Shown here one piece after another: positions 1-8,237 of a stretch of 61,362 bases of DNA (positions are counted from its first letter, which is position 1; each line of letters begins with the position of its first letter). The notes under the pieces were generated by a model that worked only from the letters and a program-made list of their open reading frames with translations, did not search any database and was not told the DNA's origin. The position numbers and the translations under genes were made by a program. Source of the DNA: Klebsiella pneumoniae (GTDB taxonomy: Bacteria; Pseudomonadota; Gammaproteobacteria; Steroidobacterales; Steroidobacteraceae); contig CAMAQZ010000006.1 of NCBI GenBank assembly GCA_945860725.1, positions 1-61,362 on the forward strand, read 5' to 3'.

Positions 1-35
1 CCCGTACTGATGCCGGACGAAGCGGTGTCAGACAT
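1..35 (-). CDS. soxG: Probable 5' end of sarcosine oxidase gamma subunit (cut by window edge)
   Basis: Reading leftwards on the minus strand, an ATG at 35-33 opens a frame that stays open to the window edge and encodes MSDTASSGIST. It overlaps the stop codon of the upstream alpha-subunit gene by eight bases, with a GGGAG motif nine bases before it. In the second sox cluster of this window the gamma gene starts the same way, overlapping the alpha stop by 14 bases and beginning MSEPDID. Position and start, not homology, are the basis; only eleven residues are visible. The next bases outside the window would settle it. Confidence 0.45.
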   Translation of the reverse strand, partial: MSDTASSGIST

Positions 36-3000
36 TGAGGCGTGCTCCCTTCGGGTCGTAGAACACGGGTGCGCAGACCTCGACCGCGATCTCGCCGCCC
101 GGCATGGGCACCTGCAGCGTCTGCCCGATGCGGGCGCGACCTCCTGCGACCACGGCGAGCGCGATCGAGCGACCGAGGGTGGCGCTCGCGTAGGACGAGG
201 TCACGTGGCCGATGAGCTTCATCGGTGGTGCCTGTCCCGGGGTATCGACAACCTGCGCGCCTTCCTCGAGCACCACGCGCGGGTCGCGAGTCAGCAAGCC
301 CACCAGTTGCTTGCGGTCGGGCGCGTGCATGGCGGGCCGGGCGAGGGCGCGTTTGCCGACGAAGTCGGGCTTCGCCTTGCCGATCGCCCAGGTGAGGCCG
401 ACATCGTCCGGCGTGACCGTGCCGTCGGTGTCCTGGCCGATGATGATGAAGCCTTTCTCGGCGCGCAGCACGTGCATGGTCTCGGTGCCGTAGGGCGTGA
501 GCCCGAGCGCCTTGTCGGCTTCGCAGATCGCCTCGAGCGCTGCCGCGCCCTGGTCGCTCGGGACATTGACCTCGAAGCCGAGTTCGCCGGTGAAACTGAC
601 GCGGAACAGCATCATCGGCATGCCGCGCAACGTGCCGTGCGCCACCGCCATATGCGGCAGCGCGGCCGCCGAGATATCGAGGCCATCGACGAGCGGTGCC
701 AATAACTCGCGCGCGCGCGGACCCTGCACTGCGATCACCGCCCACTGCTCGGTGGTCGAGGTCAGCCAGACATCGAGATCGGTCCACTCGGTCTGGCGGT
801 AGTCCTCCATCATCGCGAGCACGCGCGCGGCGCCACCGGTGGTCGTCGTGACATGGAACCGGTCTTCGGCGAGCCGCGCCACCACGCCGTCGTCGTAGAC
901 GAAACCGTCGTCGCGCAGTAAGACGCCGTACTTGCAGCGGCCCACCGCGAGCTTCGACCAATCGTTGACATAGAAGCGGTCCATGAAGGCGGTCGCACCC
1001 GGACCTGCCACCACGATCTTGCCGAGCGTCGAGGCGTCGAACACGCCGCAGCCCTCGCGCACCGCACGACATTCACGCGCCACGGCGGCGTGCATAGTCT
1101 CGCCCGCGCGTGGGAAGAAGCGGGCGCGCTTCCACATACCGACATCCTCGAACACCGCGCCTTGGCGGACGGCCCAGCCGTGCATCGGCGTGCGACGCAC
1201 CGGGTCGAAGATCTCGCCGCGTGCCTGCCCCGCGAAACTTGCGAAGGTCACGGGCGTGTAGGGCATGCGGAAGGTGGTGAGGCCGACCGAGGGAACCGGT
1301 TTGCCGAGCTCGCGCGCGGCGTGGTGCAGGGCGTTGAGGTTCGAGGTCTTGCCCTGATCGGTCGCCATGCCGGTCGTCGTGTAGCGCTTGATGTGCTCGA
1401 TGGATCGAAAGCCCTCGCGGATCGCGAGATCGAGGTCTTTGAGCATCACATCGTGTTGGAAGTCGACGAAGGCCTTGGGGCCCGGTACGGCGGCCTCGGC
1501 GCGCGGTAGGCGAGCGGTCGTGGCCGCGGTCAAGTCCTCGATGATCTCAAAGCGGGGTTCCTCGCCCGCGCAGCCTGCAGCGTTCGCCGCCGCAGCGCCC
1601 GCAGCGGCGCCGTCCTGCAGCGCGGCGGCGAGACCGCAGAGCAGACCGCGGCAAGCGCCCGCCGACCGTTCGCTCTCGGCCGAGTCGCCCGGGAGATAGG
1701 TCTGCAGCGCCTCGTCGTAGCGCAGTTTGCCGCGCGACTGTGAAAAAAGATGGACGCTCGGCACAAAGCCGCCCGCGACGAGCAAGAGGTCGCAGTCGAT
1801 CGAGCGTTGTCCGGTCGGCAGACCGGCGGCATCGAGGCGGCCGATCTCGACCGCAGACACATGGCCACGGCCGCGCGTCCGCAACACGCGTGCCGCGGTC
1901 TCGACGGCGATGCCGGCCTGGCGGAGACGCTGCTGCCAACCGTCCGGTTGGGCGGGCGAGCGGTCCGGACGCAGGTCGACGATCGCAACGACTTGCGCGC
2001 CCGCCGCCTGCATCTCGAGTGCGACGCGATAGGCGCTGTCGCAGATCGTGGCGATGACTACCCGGCGGCCTGGCAGTACGGCGTGCTCTTTCAGATAGCG
2101 CAGCGCAGCACCCGCGAGCATCACGCCCGGACGGTCGTTACCTGGGAACACCAGCGGCTGTTCGATGGACCCCGTTGCGAGCACCACCCGCTGTGCGCGC
2201 ACCTGCCAAAGGCGCTCGCGCGCGAGTCCTGCGGGCGGGTCGGACAGATGGTCGGTGATGCGCTCGCTGAGGCCGAGGTGGTTATGCGGGAAGTAGCCGA
2301 AGGCGGTGGTGCGCGGCAGCAGCCGGACGCGCGGGTTCTGCCCAAGTTCGGCGATGGCCGCTGTGACCCACTCGACCGCTGCGAGGCCGTCGATGCGTGA
2401 TCGGTCGTCGCAGAGCAGCGAGCCGCCGAATCGCGGCCGTTCGTCGCAGAGGATCACCCGCGCGCCGCTGCGCGATGCCGCAAGGGCTGCGGCGAGGCCA
2501 GCAGGCCCCGCGCCCACCACGAGCACCTCACAGTGCGCGTGCTGCTGCGCGTAGCGATCAGGGTCCGGCAGGCGCGGCGCTTCGCCGAGACCCGCCATGC
2601 GGCGGATCAGCGGCTCGTAGAGCCGATGCCAGGCGGTGCGTGGCCACATGAAGGTCTTGTAGTAGAAGCCCGCGGGCAGCAACGGCGAAAACAGCTCGGT
2701 CAAACGCCCGAGATCGAAGCGCAGGCTCGGCCAGCGGTTCTGGCTGACGGCGCAGAGACCGTCGTAGAGTTCGATCTGCGTCGCACGCAGGTTGGGCGTC
2801 GAGCGCGCGGCGTCGCGGCGCACGGTGACGAGCGCCGAGGGTTCCTCGGGGCCTGCCGTCATGATGCCGCGCGGTCGGTGATATTTGAACGAGCGGCCGA
2901 CGAGATGTACGCCGTTGGCGAGCAGCGCCGAGGCCAAGGTGTCGCCCTGCAGCCCTTCGTAGAACTTGCCGTCGAAGCTGAAGCGGAGTGTGCGGTCGCG

Positions 3001-3039
3001 GCCCAGTTGGCCGCCCGTCGGCAGGCGCGCGACGCTCAT
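28..3039 (-). CDS. soxA: Sarcosine oxidase alpha subunit (copy 1)
   Basis: The product (1003 aa, normal for the family) is the large subunit of heterotetrameric sarcosine oxidase, which turns sarcosine, H4F and O2 into glycine, 5,10-methylene-H4F and H2O2 in the cytoplasm. Domains in order: an N-terminal ferredoxin-fold region (about 15-100) with the typical SFKYHRPRG motif, a dinucleotide-binding domain starting at about 171 (VLVVGAGPAG), and a C-terminal GcvT-type folate-binding half from about 600, where methylene transfer to H4F occurs. The ATG overlaps the delta-subunit stop codon (ATGA), so translational coupling is likely. Gene order soxB-soxD-soxA is the classical one. A second copy lies at 20167-23115; the two are clearly paralogous but divergent. 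Confidence 0.95.
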   Translation of the reverse strand: MSVARLPTGGQLGRDRTLRFSFDGKFYEGLQGDTLASALLANGVHLVGRSFKYHRPRGIMTAGPEEPSALVTVRRDAARSTPNLRATQIELYDGLCAVSQNRWPSLRFDLGRLTELFSPLLPAGFYYKTFMWPRTAWHRLYEPLIRRMAGLGEAPRLPDPDRYAQQHAHCEVLVVGAGPAGLAAALAASRSGARVILCDERPRFGGSLLCDDRSRIDGLAAVEWVTAAIAELGQNPRVRLLPRTTAFGYFPHNHLGLSERITDHLSDPPAGLARERLWQVRAQRVVLATGSIEQPLVFPGNDRPGVMLAGAALRYLKEHAVLPGRRVVIATICDSAYRVALEMQAAGAQVVAIVDLRPDRSPAQPDGWQQRLRQAGIAVETAARVLRTRGRGHVSAVEIGRLDAAGLPTGQRSIDCDLLLVAGGFVPSVHLFSQSRGKLRYDEALQTYLPGDSAESERSAGACRGLLCGLAAALQDGAAAGAAAANAAGCAGEEPRFEIIEDLTAATTARLPRAEAAVPGPKAFVDFQHDVMLKDLDLAIREGFRSIEHIKRYTTTGMATDQGKTSNLNALHHAARELGKPVPSVGLTTFRMPYTPVTFASFAGQARGEIFDPVRRTPMHGWAVRQGAVFEDVGMWKRARFFPRAGETMHAAVARECRAVREGCGVFDASTLGKIVVAGPGATAFMDRFYVNDWSKLAVGRCKYGVLLRDDGFVYDDGVVARLAEDRFHVTTTTGGAARVLAMMEDYRQTEWTDLDVWLTSTTEQWAVIAVQGPRARELLAPLVDGLDISAAALPHMAVAHGTLRGMPMMLFRVSFTGELGFEVNVPSDQGAAALEAICEADKALGLTPYGTETMHVLRAEKGFIIIGQDTDGTVTPDDVGLTWAIGKAKPDFVGKRALARPAMHAPDRKQLVGLLTRDPRVVLEEGAQVVDTPGQAPPMKLIGHVTSSYASATLGRSIALAVVAGGRARIGQTLQVPMPGGEIAVEVCAPVFYDPKGARLNV

Positions 3040-3317
3040 CGCAGTCCCTCGGGCCGCTTTTCACCGGGTTTGTAGGTCGCGATGAAGCGGTCGGTGGTGG
3101 TGTCGCGAAGCGCATTGAAGAACCGTCCGCAGCCACGCGTGTGCCGCCAACGCTCGGCGTGGACGCCCTTCGCATTGGTGCGCAGGTAGAGGTAGGCCGC
3201 CCAATCGTCATCGCTCACCGCGGCGGGATCTGCAGGACGCGCGATGTGGGCTTCACCGCCATAGGCGAACTCGGGTTCCGGGCGTTCACCGCAATAGGGG
3301 CAACGGATGAGCAGCAT
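3036..3317 (-). CDS. soxD: Sarcosine oxidase delta subunit (copy 1)
   Basis: This 93-residue protein is the small zinc-carrying subunit of heterotetrameric sarcosine oxidase. Expected zinc ligands are visible: Cys6 and Cys9 in CPYCG, His59 and Cys63 in the HTRGC stretch. The start is the ATG giving MLLIRCPYC; the reading frame is open further upstream, but that part lies inside soxB and does not resemble the family. It sits seven bases after soxB and overlaps soxA by four bases, so the three are one operon. It has a structural role and no catalysis of its own. Confidence 0.93.
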   Translation of the reverse strand: MLLIRCPYCGERPEPEFAYGGEAHIARPADPAAVSDDDWAAYLYLRTNAKGVHAERWRHTRGCGRFFNALRDTTTDRFIATYKPGEKRPEGLR

Positions 3318-3324
3318 GGCGGGC

Positions 3325-4584
3325 TCAGTGCGCGACGGCCGCGGCAGCGGCTTCGTCGATGAGATGCCCTTCGCGGAAGCGGTCGAGCGTGAAGGGCGCG
3401 TTGATGGGATGCGGCTCGTCGTGCGCGAGCGTCCACGCGAACACATGCGCGGAGCCGGGCGTCGCCTTGAAGCCGCCCGTACCCCAGCCGCAATTGACAT
3501 AGAGCCCCGGGACCGGCGTCTTGCCGATGATGGGCGAGCGGTCGGGTGTGACATCGACGATGCCGCCCCAATTACGCAGCACACGCATGCGGCGGAACAT
3601 CGGGAACAGTTCGCAGATCGCCTCGAGCGTGTGCATGTTGACGTGCAACGCACCCCGTTGGGTATACGAGGTGTACGCATCGGTGCCGGCGCCGATCACG
3701 AGCTCGCCCTTGTCCGACTGGCTGATATAGGCATGGATGCCGTTCGACATCACGACGCAGGGGAACACCGGCTTGATGGGCTCTGAGACCAGTGCCTGGA
3801 GCGGGAAGCTCTCGAGCGGGACTCGCACGCCCGCCATGCCGAGCACGACACTCGTGTTGCCGGCGGCGACCACGCCCACCTTACGGCTGCGGATGACGCC
3901 ACGGGTGGTCTCGAGTGCCTCGACCGCGCCGCCCGCATCACGACGGATGCCGGTGACCTCGCAGTTCTCGATGATGTCGACGCCGAGCGCGTCGGCGGCG
4001 CGCGCGTAGCCCCAGGCGACGGCGTCATGGCGGGCCGTGCCGCCCCGGCGCTGCAGCGCGGCTCCGAGCACCGGGTAGCGCAAGCCCGGGTCGATGTTGA
4101 GCGGCGGGCAGAAGGCCTTGGCGTCCTCGGGTGTCAGCCATTCGTTGTCGACGCCGTTGCAGCGGTTGGCGTGGATATGACGCTGCGCGACCTGCACATC
4201 GTGCACGGTGTGGGCGAGCATCATCACGCCGCGCGGCGAGAACATGACGTTGTAGTTGAGGACCTGCGAGAGGTGCCCCCACATCTTCACCGAGTAGTCG
4301 TAGAGGCGAGCGCTCTCGTCGAAGAGATAATTGGAGCGGATGATGGTGGTGTTGCGGCCCGTGTTGCCGCCGCCGATCCAACCCTTCTCGATCACAGCGA
4401 TGCGGGTGAGACCGTGCTCGGCGGCGAGGTAATAGGCCGTACCGAGCCCATGGCCGCCGCCGCCGACGATGATCGCGTCGTACTCGGGCTGCGGCTGCGC
4501 ACTGCGCCACTGCTCGCGCCAGCCCTGGTGCTTACCCAGGCTGTTCCAGAGCAGCGAGAATCCAGAGAAGCGTTGGCGTGACAT
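3325..4584 (-). CDS. soxB: Sarcosine oxidase beta subunit (copy 1)
   Basis: This is the 419-residue flavoprotein subunit that oxidises sarcosine at a non-covalent FAD and reduces O2 through a covalent FMN. The FAD Rossmann motif is IIVGGGGHG at 38-46, followed by the GRNTTIIRS motif typical of SoxB. His186 in RHDAVAWGYAR is the position expected to bind FMN covalently. The ATG start gives MSRQRFSGFSLLW, like other SoxB N-termini. It begins 14 bases after the DMGDH-like gene, suggesting one transcript from about 7060 in which dimethylglycine and then sarcosine are demethylated in sequence. Confidence 0.95.
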   Translation of the reverse strand: MSRQRFSGFSLLWNSLGKHQGWREQWRSAQPQPEYDAIIVGGGGHGLGTAYYLAAEHGLTRIAVIEKGWIGGGNTGRNTTIIRSNYLFDESARLYDYSVKMWGHLSQVLNYNVMFSPRGVMMLAHTVHDVQVAQRHIHANRCNGVDNEWLTPEDAKAFCPPLNIDPGLRYPVLGAALQRRGGTARHDAVAWGYARAADALGVDIIENCEVTGIRRDAGGAVEALETTRGVIRSRKVGVVAAGNTSVVLGMAGVRVPLESFPLQALVSEPIKPVFPCVVMSNGIHAYISQSDKGELVIGAGTDAYTSYTQRGALHVNMHTLEAICELFPMFRRMRVLRNWGGIVDVTPDRSPIIGKTPVPGLYVNCGWGTGGFKATPGSAHVFAWTLAHDEPHPINAPFTLDRFREGHLIDEAAAAAVAH

Positions 4585-4598
4585 CGTCCGCTCCGCCC

Positions 4599-7058
4599 TC
4601 AGGCGCGCAGGTCGGCGTTGGCCGGGTCGTAGGGCGACTCGATCACCACCGTGGCGCGTTTGCGCTCACCCAGGATCTCGATCGAGAGTTCCGTGCCGAC
4701 CTCGGCGAACTCGGGTGCGATATAGCCGATGGCCAGGCTCTTCTGCAGCACGTGGCCGTAGTAGCCGGCCGTCGCGCGTCCGACGATCCGGCCGTCTGCC
4801 GCGAACAGCGGCTCGTTGCCGAGCGGATCGGCGTCGGTGACGCCGTGGACCTCGAGTGTGATGAAGCGGTGCGGGACGCCTGCCGCGAGCTGCTGCTCGA
4901 GCGCGGCCTTGCCGATGAAGTCGCCCTTGTTCATGCGAACGAAGCGGTCGAGTCCCGCCTCGAAGGGGGTGTAGTCGCGGGTGAGGTCGCTCCCCCACAT
5001 GCGGTAGGACTTCTCCATGCGCAGCGATTCCATGGCGCGCATGCCGGCCATGCCGATGCCGAACTCCGCCCCGGCCTTGAAGAGCGCCTCGAAGAGATGG
5101 TGTGCGTACTCGATGGGGAAGTGCAGCTCCCAGCCGAGCGACCCGACAAAATTGACGCGCAGCACGTAGACATCGGTCGCCATGCAGACCTCGCAGACCT
5201 GCCCCGTAAGCCAAGGGAAGGACGCGTTGTCGAGCAGAGTGTCGGTGAGCTTCGCAAGCACATCGCGCGAACGCGGCCCGGCGAGCACGAAGCAGCCGCG
5301 TTGCAGGGTGATGTTGCTGAGCTGCACCGAGCCGTCGGTCGGCAGGTGTTTCTGCAGGTAGTCGGCGTCGTAGCGCTCGGCGGCGCCGGCGCTGACCACA
5401 TAGAACTCGTCCGGGCCGAGCTTGGTGATGGTGAATTCGCTGCGGATGCCGCCGCGCTTGGTGAGGGCGTGGCAGAGCGCCATGCGGCCGACTTTGGTCG
5501 GCACCTTGTTGGCGACGAGGTGGTCGAGCCAAGCCTCGGCGCCGGGGCCGCGCACGGTGTGCTTGGCGAACGGGGTGAGGTCGATCACGCCCGCGGCGCT
5601 GCGCAGACGGCGGCACTCGTTGCCGACATGCTCGAAGTAGTTGCTGCGGCGGAAGCTCCAATGGTCGCGCGGCTCGACGCCCGGCGGCGCGAACCAGTTG
5701 GCGCGCTCCCAACCATAGCGCTGACCGAACACCGCGCCCATGCCCTTGAGTTTCTCGTAGATGGGGCTGGTCTTGAGGGGGCGCGCGTCCTCGCGTTCTT
5801 CGTCTGGGTAGTGGATCGTGAAGACGTTGCGGTAGGTCTCCTCGTTCTTGCTGACCACGAACCGCTTGCTGGTATAGGGGCCGTAGCGGCGCGGGTCGAC
5901 CGCCAGCATGTCGATGCCGGGCTCGCCCTCGACGATCCACTCGGCGAGCTGCCATCCCGAGCCACCCGCGGCCGTGATGCCGAAGCTATGTCCTTCGCTC
6001 AGCCAAAGATTGCGCACGCCCCACGCCGGGCCGATGAGCGGGCTGCCATCTGGCGTGTAGGAGATTGGGCCGTTGACGATGTCCTTGATGCCGCAGTGTT
6101 CGAGCGCAGGTACGCGTCGCTGCGCGGCTTCGATGTGCGGCAGCAGCCGATCCAGGTCGCCCTCGAAGAGATCCTTGCCGAACCATTCGGGCACACCGTC
6201 GACGAAGCGGGCGGGTGCACCGGCTTCGTAGGGGCCGAGGATCCAGCCCAAGCGCTCCTCGCGCAGGTAATAGGATTGATCCGACTCGCGCAGCACCGCG
6301 AGTTCGCGGCCGCCCGCAGCGCGGTAGGCCTTCAGTTCGGGCGATTCCTCGTAGACGATGTACTGGTGCTCGACCGGGATAGCGGGCACGTTGATGCCGA
6401 ACATCCGGCCGGTCTGGCGTGCGTAGTTGCCGGTCGCGCAGACCACATGCTCGGCGATGATCTCGCCTTTGTTGGTCTGCAGACGCCACTCGCCGGACGG
6501 TGTGCGGCTGACGCCGGTGACCTCGGTGTGCTCGTAGATCTCTGCGCCGCGCGCGCGTGCGCCTTTGCGCAGCGCCATCGTGAGATCGGCGGGCGCAATG
6601 TGTCCGTCGTCGGGATGGTAGAGGGCGCCGACGATGGGCGGCGTGCCGTCCTTACCGCCCAGCTCCACCAAGGGCCAGAGTTTTTTGACCTCTTCTGGGC
6701 CGATGACCTGGAACGGGACGCCGATGGTGTTGGCGGTGCCGCAGTATTTCAGGTACTCGTCCATGCGCTCGCGGTTGGTCGCGAGGCGCAGGTTGCCGGT
6801 CACATGGAAGCTCACATCCTGGCCCGTCTCAGCCGGCAGGCGCTTGTAAAGATCGACCGAATATTTGTGCAGTTGGCCGACCGTATAGCTCATATTAAAG
6901 AGCGGCAGCAGCCCTGCGGCATGCCAAGTGGACCCGGCGGTGAGTTCCGAGCGCTCGAGGAGCACGACGTCCGACCAACCCTTGAGGGTGAGGTGGTACA
7001 GGGTGCTGACGCCCACAGCACCGCCGCCGATGACCACCACTCTGGCATGTGTTTTCAT
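4599..7058 (-). CDS. Dimethylglycine/sarcosine dehydrogenase-like flavoprotein with GcvT domain (paralogue 1)
   Basis: This 819-residue protein has a DAO-type FAD domain (VVIGGGAVG at 8-16), the conserved STWHAAG motif whose His46 is the expected covalent FAD attachment site, and C-terminal FAO_M/GcvT domains that bind H4F. Members oxidise an N-methyl group (dimethylglycine, sarcosine or similar) and hand the carbon to H4F as methylene-H4F. The start is the ATG giving MKTHARVV; a longer frame adds 14 unconserved residues and would run into the divergent regulator promoter. It leads the soxBDA operon, which favours dimethylglycine as substrate, but four paralogues in this window mean specificity cannot be read from the sequence. 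A promoter with almost no leader lies directly before the ATG. Confidence 0.88.
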   Translation of the reverse strand: MKTHARVVVIGGGAVGVSTLYHLTLKGWSDVVLLERSELTAGSTWHAAGLLPLFNMSYTVGQLHKYSVDLYKRLPAETGQDVSFHVTGNLRLATNRERMDEYLKYCGTANTIGVPFQVIGPEEVKKLWPLVELGGKDGTPPIVGALYHPDDGHIAPADLTMALRKGARARGAEIYEHTEVTGVSRTPSGEWRLQTNKGEIIAEHVVCATGNYARQTGRMFGINVPAIPVEHQYIVYEESPELKAYRAAGGRELAVLRESDQSYYLREERLGWILGPYEAGAPARFVDGVPEWFGKDLFEGDLDRLLPHIEAAQRRVPALEHCGIKDIVNGPISYTPDGSPLIGPAWGVRNLWLSEGHSFGITAAGGSGWQLAEWIVEGEPGIDMLAVDPRRYGPYTSKRFVVSKNEETYRNVFTIHYPDEEREDARPLKTSPIYEKLKGMGAVFGQRYGWERANWFAPPGVEPRDHWSFRRSNYFEHVGNECRRLRSAAGVIDLTPFAKHTVRGPGAEAWLDHLVANKVPTKVGRMALCHALTKRGGIRSEFTITKLGPDEFYVVSAGAAERYDADYLQKHLPTDGSVQLSNITLQRGCFVLAGPRSRDVLAKLTDTLLDNASFPWLTGQVCEVCMATDVYVLRVNFVGSLGWELHFPIEYAHHLFEALFKAGAEFGIGMAGMRAMESLRMEKSYRMWGSDLTRDYTPFEAGLDRFVRMNKGDFIGKAALEQQLAAGVPHRFITLEVHGVTDADPLGNEPLFAADGRIVGRATAGYYGHVLQKSLAIGYIAPEFAEVGTELSIEILGERKRATVVIESPYDPANADLRA

Positions 7059-7066
7059 TCGACCAG

Positions 7067-7095
7067 AGTGTAGCCGCGGATGCCTGCGCCACCAA
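7067..7095 (-). promoter_or_regulatory. Candidate sigma-70 promoter of the DMGDH-like/sox operon
   Basis: On the minus strand TTGGTG (7095-7090) and TACACT (7072-7067) are separated by 17 bases. The -10 ends only eight bases before the ATG at 7058, so transcription would start at or within a base or two of the start codon and give a leaderless or nearly leaderless mRNA. No Shine-Dalgarno is visible. Confidence 0.4.
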
Positions 7096-7129
7096 TCCAA
7101 ATGCGACGGTCAGCTGTCCGAATTGGACA
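7096..7129. promoter_or_regulatory. Inverted-repeat operator candidate between divergent genes
   Basis: TGTCC and GGACA flank a five-base spacer at 7115-7129 (TGTCCGAATTGGACA). Further out, TCCAAAT (7096-7102) faces AATTGGA (7121-7127) with 18 bases between. The palindrome covers the -35 of the regulator gene and lies just upstream of the sox-operon promoter, a natural place for a GlxA/AraC-type dimer such as the product of the adjacent gene. Binding is inferred, not shown. Confidence 0.4.
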
Positions 7130-7153
7130 TCTTCTTGCGGGCGAACCTATACT
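7123..7153 (+). promoter_or_regulatory. Candidate promoter of the GlxA-family regulator
   Basis: TTGGAC (7123-7128) and TATACT (7148-7153) are good hexamers, but the 19-base spacer is longer than optimal, as in some activated promoters. The -10 ends nine bases before the GTG at 7163, again leaving essentially no leader. The -35 overlaps the right arm of the palindrome at 7115-7129, so autoregulation is plausible. Confidence 0.4.
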
Positions 7154-7162
7154 TGCGGCGTC

Positions 7163-8155
7163 GTGGACGACCTCCCAATCAGCAAGCGGACCTACGCGTT
7201 CCTCACCTTGCCCAATTACTCGCTGATCGCGCTCACCAACGCCATCGAGCCGTTGCGCATGGCGAACCGGGTCGCAAACCGCACCCTCTACGATTGGCAC
7301 ATCGTCTCCCTCAAGGGCGACCCGGCGGTCGCGAGCAGCGGCCTCCAGATGACCCCCACCATCGCCTTGGCTGACCTTGGCAAGGTCGACATTCTGTTCG
7401 TCTGCGGCGGCATCGATGTCCGCGACAGCGTCTCGGCGCAGCTCGCCAAAGCGCTGCGGCGCCGGGCGGACGCGGGCGGCGCCCTGGGGTCACTGTGCAC
7501 CGGTGGATACATCCTCGCGCGTGCCGGACTGTTGAACCGCTACCGGGCCGCGATTCATTGGGAGAACGGGCACGCGCTGCGCGAGGAGTTCCCGTTGGTG
7601 GCGCTCACTTCGCAGGTCTTCACCATCGACCGCGACCGCTACACCTGTTCCGGCGGTACCGCGCCGCTCGATCTGATGTTGAACCTCATCGAGCTTCAGC
7701 ACGGACGGCACATCTCGCACCAGGTGTCCGAGCAGTTCGTGCTGGAGCGGGTGCGTGACTCGCAAGACAGTCAGTATGTCCCGCTGCGCGCCCAACTCGG
7801 CTTCACCCACCACGGTCTCACCAAAGTCGCAAAACTGATGGAGGAGAACATCGAGAAGCCGCTGTCGCTCGATGCCATCGCGAGGCGTACCGGGTTGTCC
7901 CGGCGGCAGATCGAGCGTTTGTTCCAGCGGTACCTCCGCTGCGTCCCGAAGCGCTATTACATGGACCTGCGATTGCGACGGGCTCGGGAGCTGCTGCTGC
8001 AGACCGGTATGCCGATCATGGAGGTCACGGCTTCGTGCGGGTTCCAGTCGCCGCCGCATTTCTCGAGGTGCTATCGACAGCATTTCGGCCGACCCCCCAG
8101 CGCCGAACGGCGCCGCCCCCCCGTCGCTCAGCCGATGTCGCCATCGGGCAATTAG
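7163..8155 (+). CDS. GlxA/AraC-family transcriptional regulator (DJ-1/PfpI-like sensor plus HTH)
   Basis: This 330-residue protein has an N-terminal class I glutamine-amidotransferase/DJ-1-like domain (about 5-180, with SLCTGGYILA) and a C-terminal AraC double helix-turn-helix (about 235-325, with LDAIARRTGLSRRQIERLFQ). This architecture is that of GbdR, SouR and CdhR, activators that sense glycine betaine/dimethylglycine, sarcosine and carnitine in Pseudomonas. The GTG start gives VDDLPISKRTYAF; the frame is open back to 7049, but that extension would cross the promoter region and is not family-like. It diverges from the sox operon and precedes the corrinoid operon by 82 bases, so it probably controls one or both. 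The ligand cannot be read from the sequence. Confidence 0.88.
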   Translation: MDDLPISKRTYAFLTLPNYSLIALTNAIEPLRMANRVANRTLYDWHIVSLKGDPAVASSGLQMTPTIALADLGKVDILFVCGGIDVRDSVSAQLAKALRRRADAGGALGSLCTGGYILARAGLLNRYRAAIHWENGHALREEFPLVALTSQVFTIDRDRYTCSGGTAPLDLMLNLIELQHGRHISHQVSEQFVLERVRDSQDSQYVPLRAQLGFTHHGLTKVAKLMEENIEKPLSLDAIARRTGLSRRQIERLFQRYLRCVPKRYYMDLRLRRARELLLQTGMPIMEVTASCGFQSPPHFSRCYRQHFGRPPSAERRRPPVAQPMSPSGN

Positions 8156-8237
8156 CTGTCGCTAAAGGTAAAGTTTCCCAGTCTTTCCACGCTTACCATT
8201 CCACCAAGCCGCTGCGATGGCATCACCGAGGCCTGAA

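Noticed and set aside
4578-7073. Open frame of 831 codons on the plus strand covering the whole DMGDH-like gene
   Set aside because: Antisense shadow caused by high-GC third positions. The product is Val/Glu/Arg/Asp-rich, has no family likeness, and the opposite strand encodes a clear flavoprotein. Similar shadows at 37937-40225, 12318-14240 (minus) and 33163-34872 were dropped for the same reason.
8156-8237. Strong promoter before the corrinoid operon
   Set aside because: TAAAGT-like elements occur, but no well-spaced -35/-10 pair stands out; the operon may be read from the regulator promoter or need an activator.
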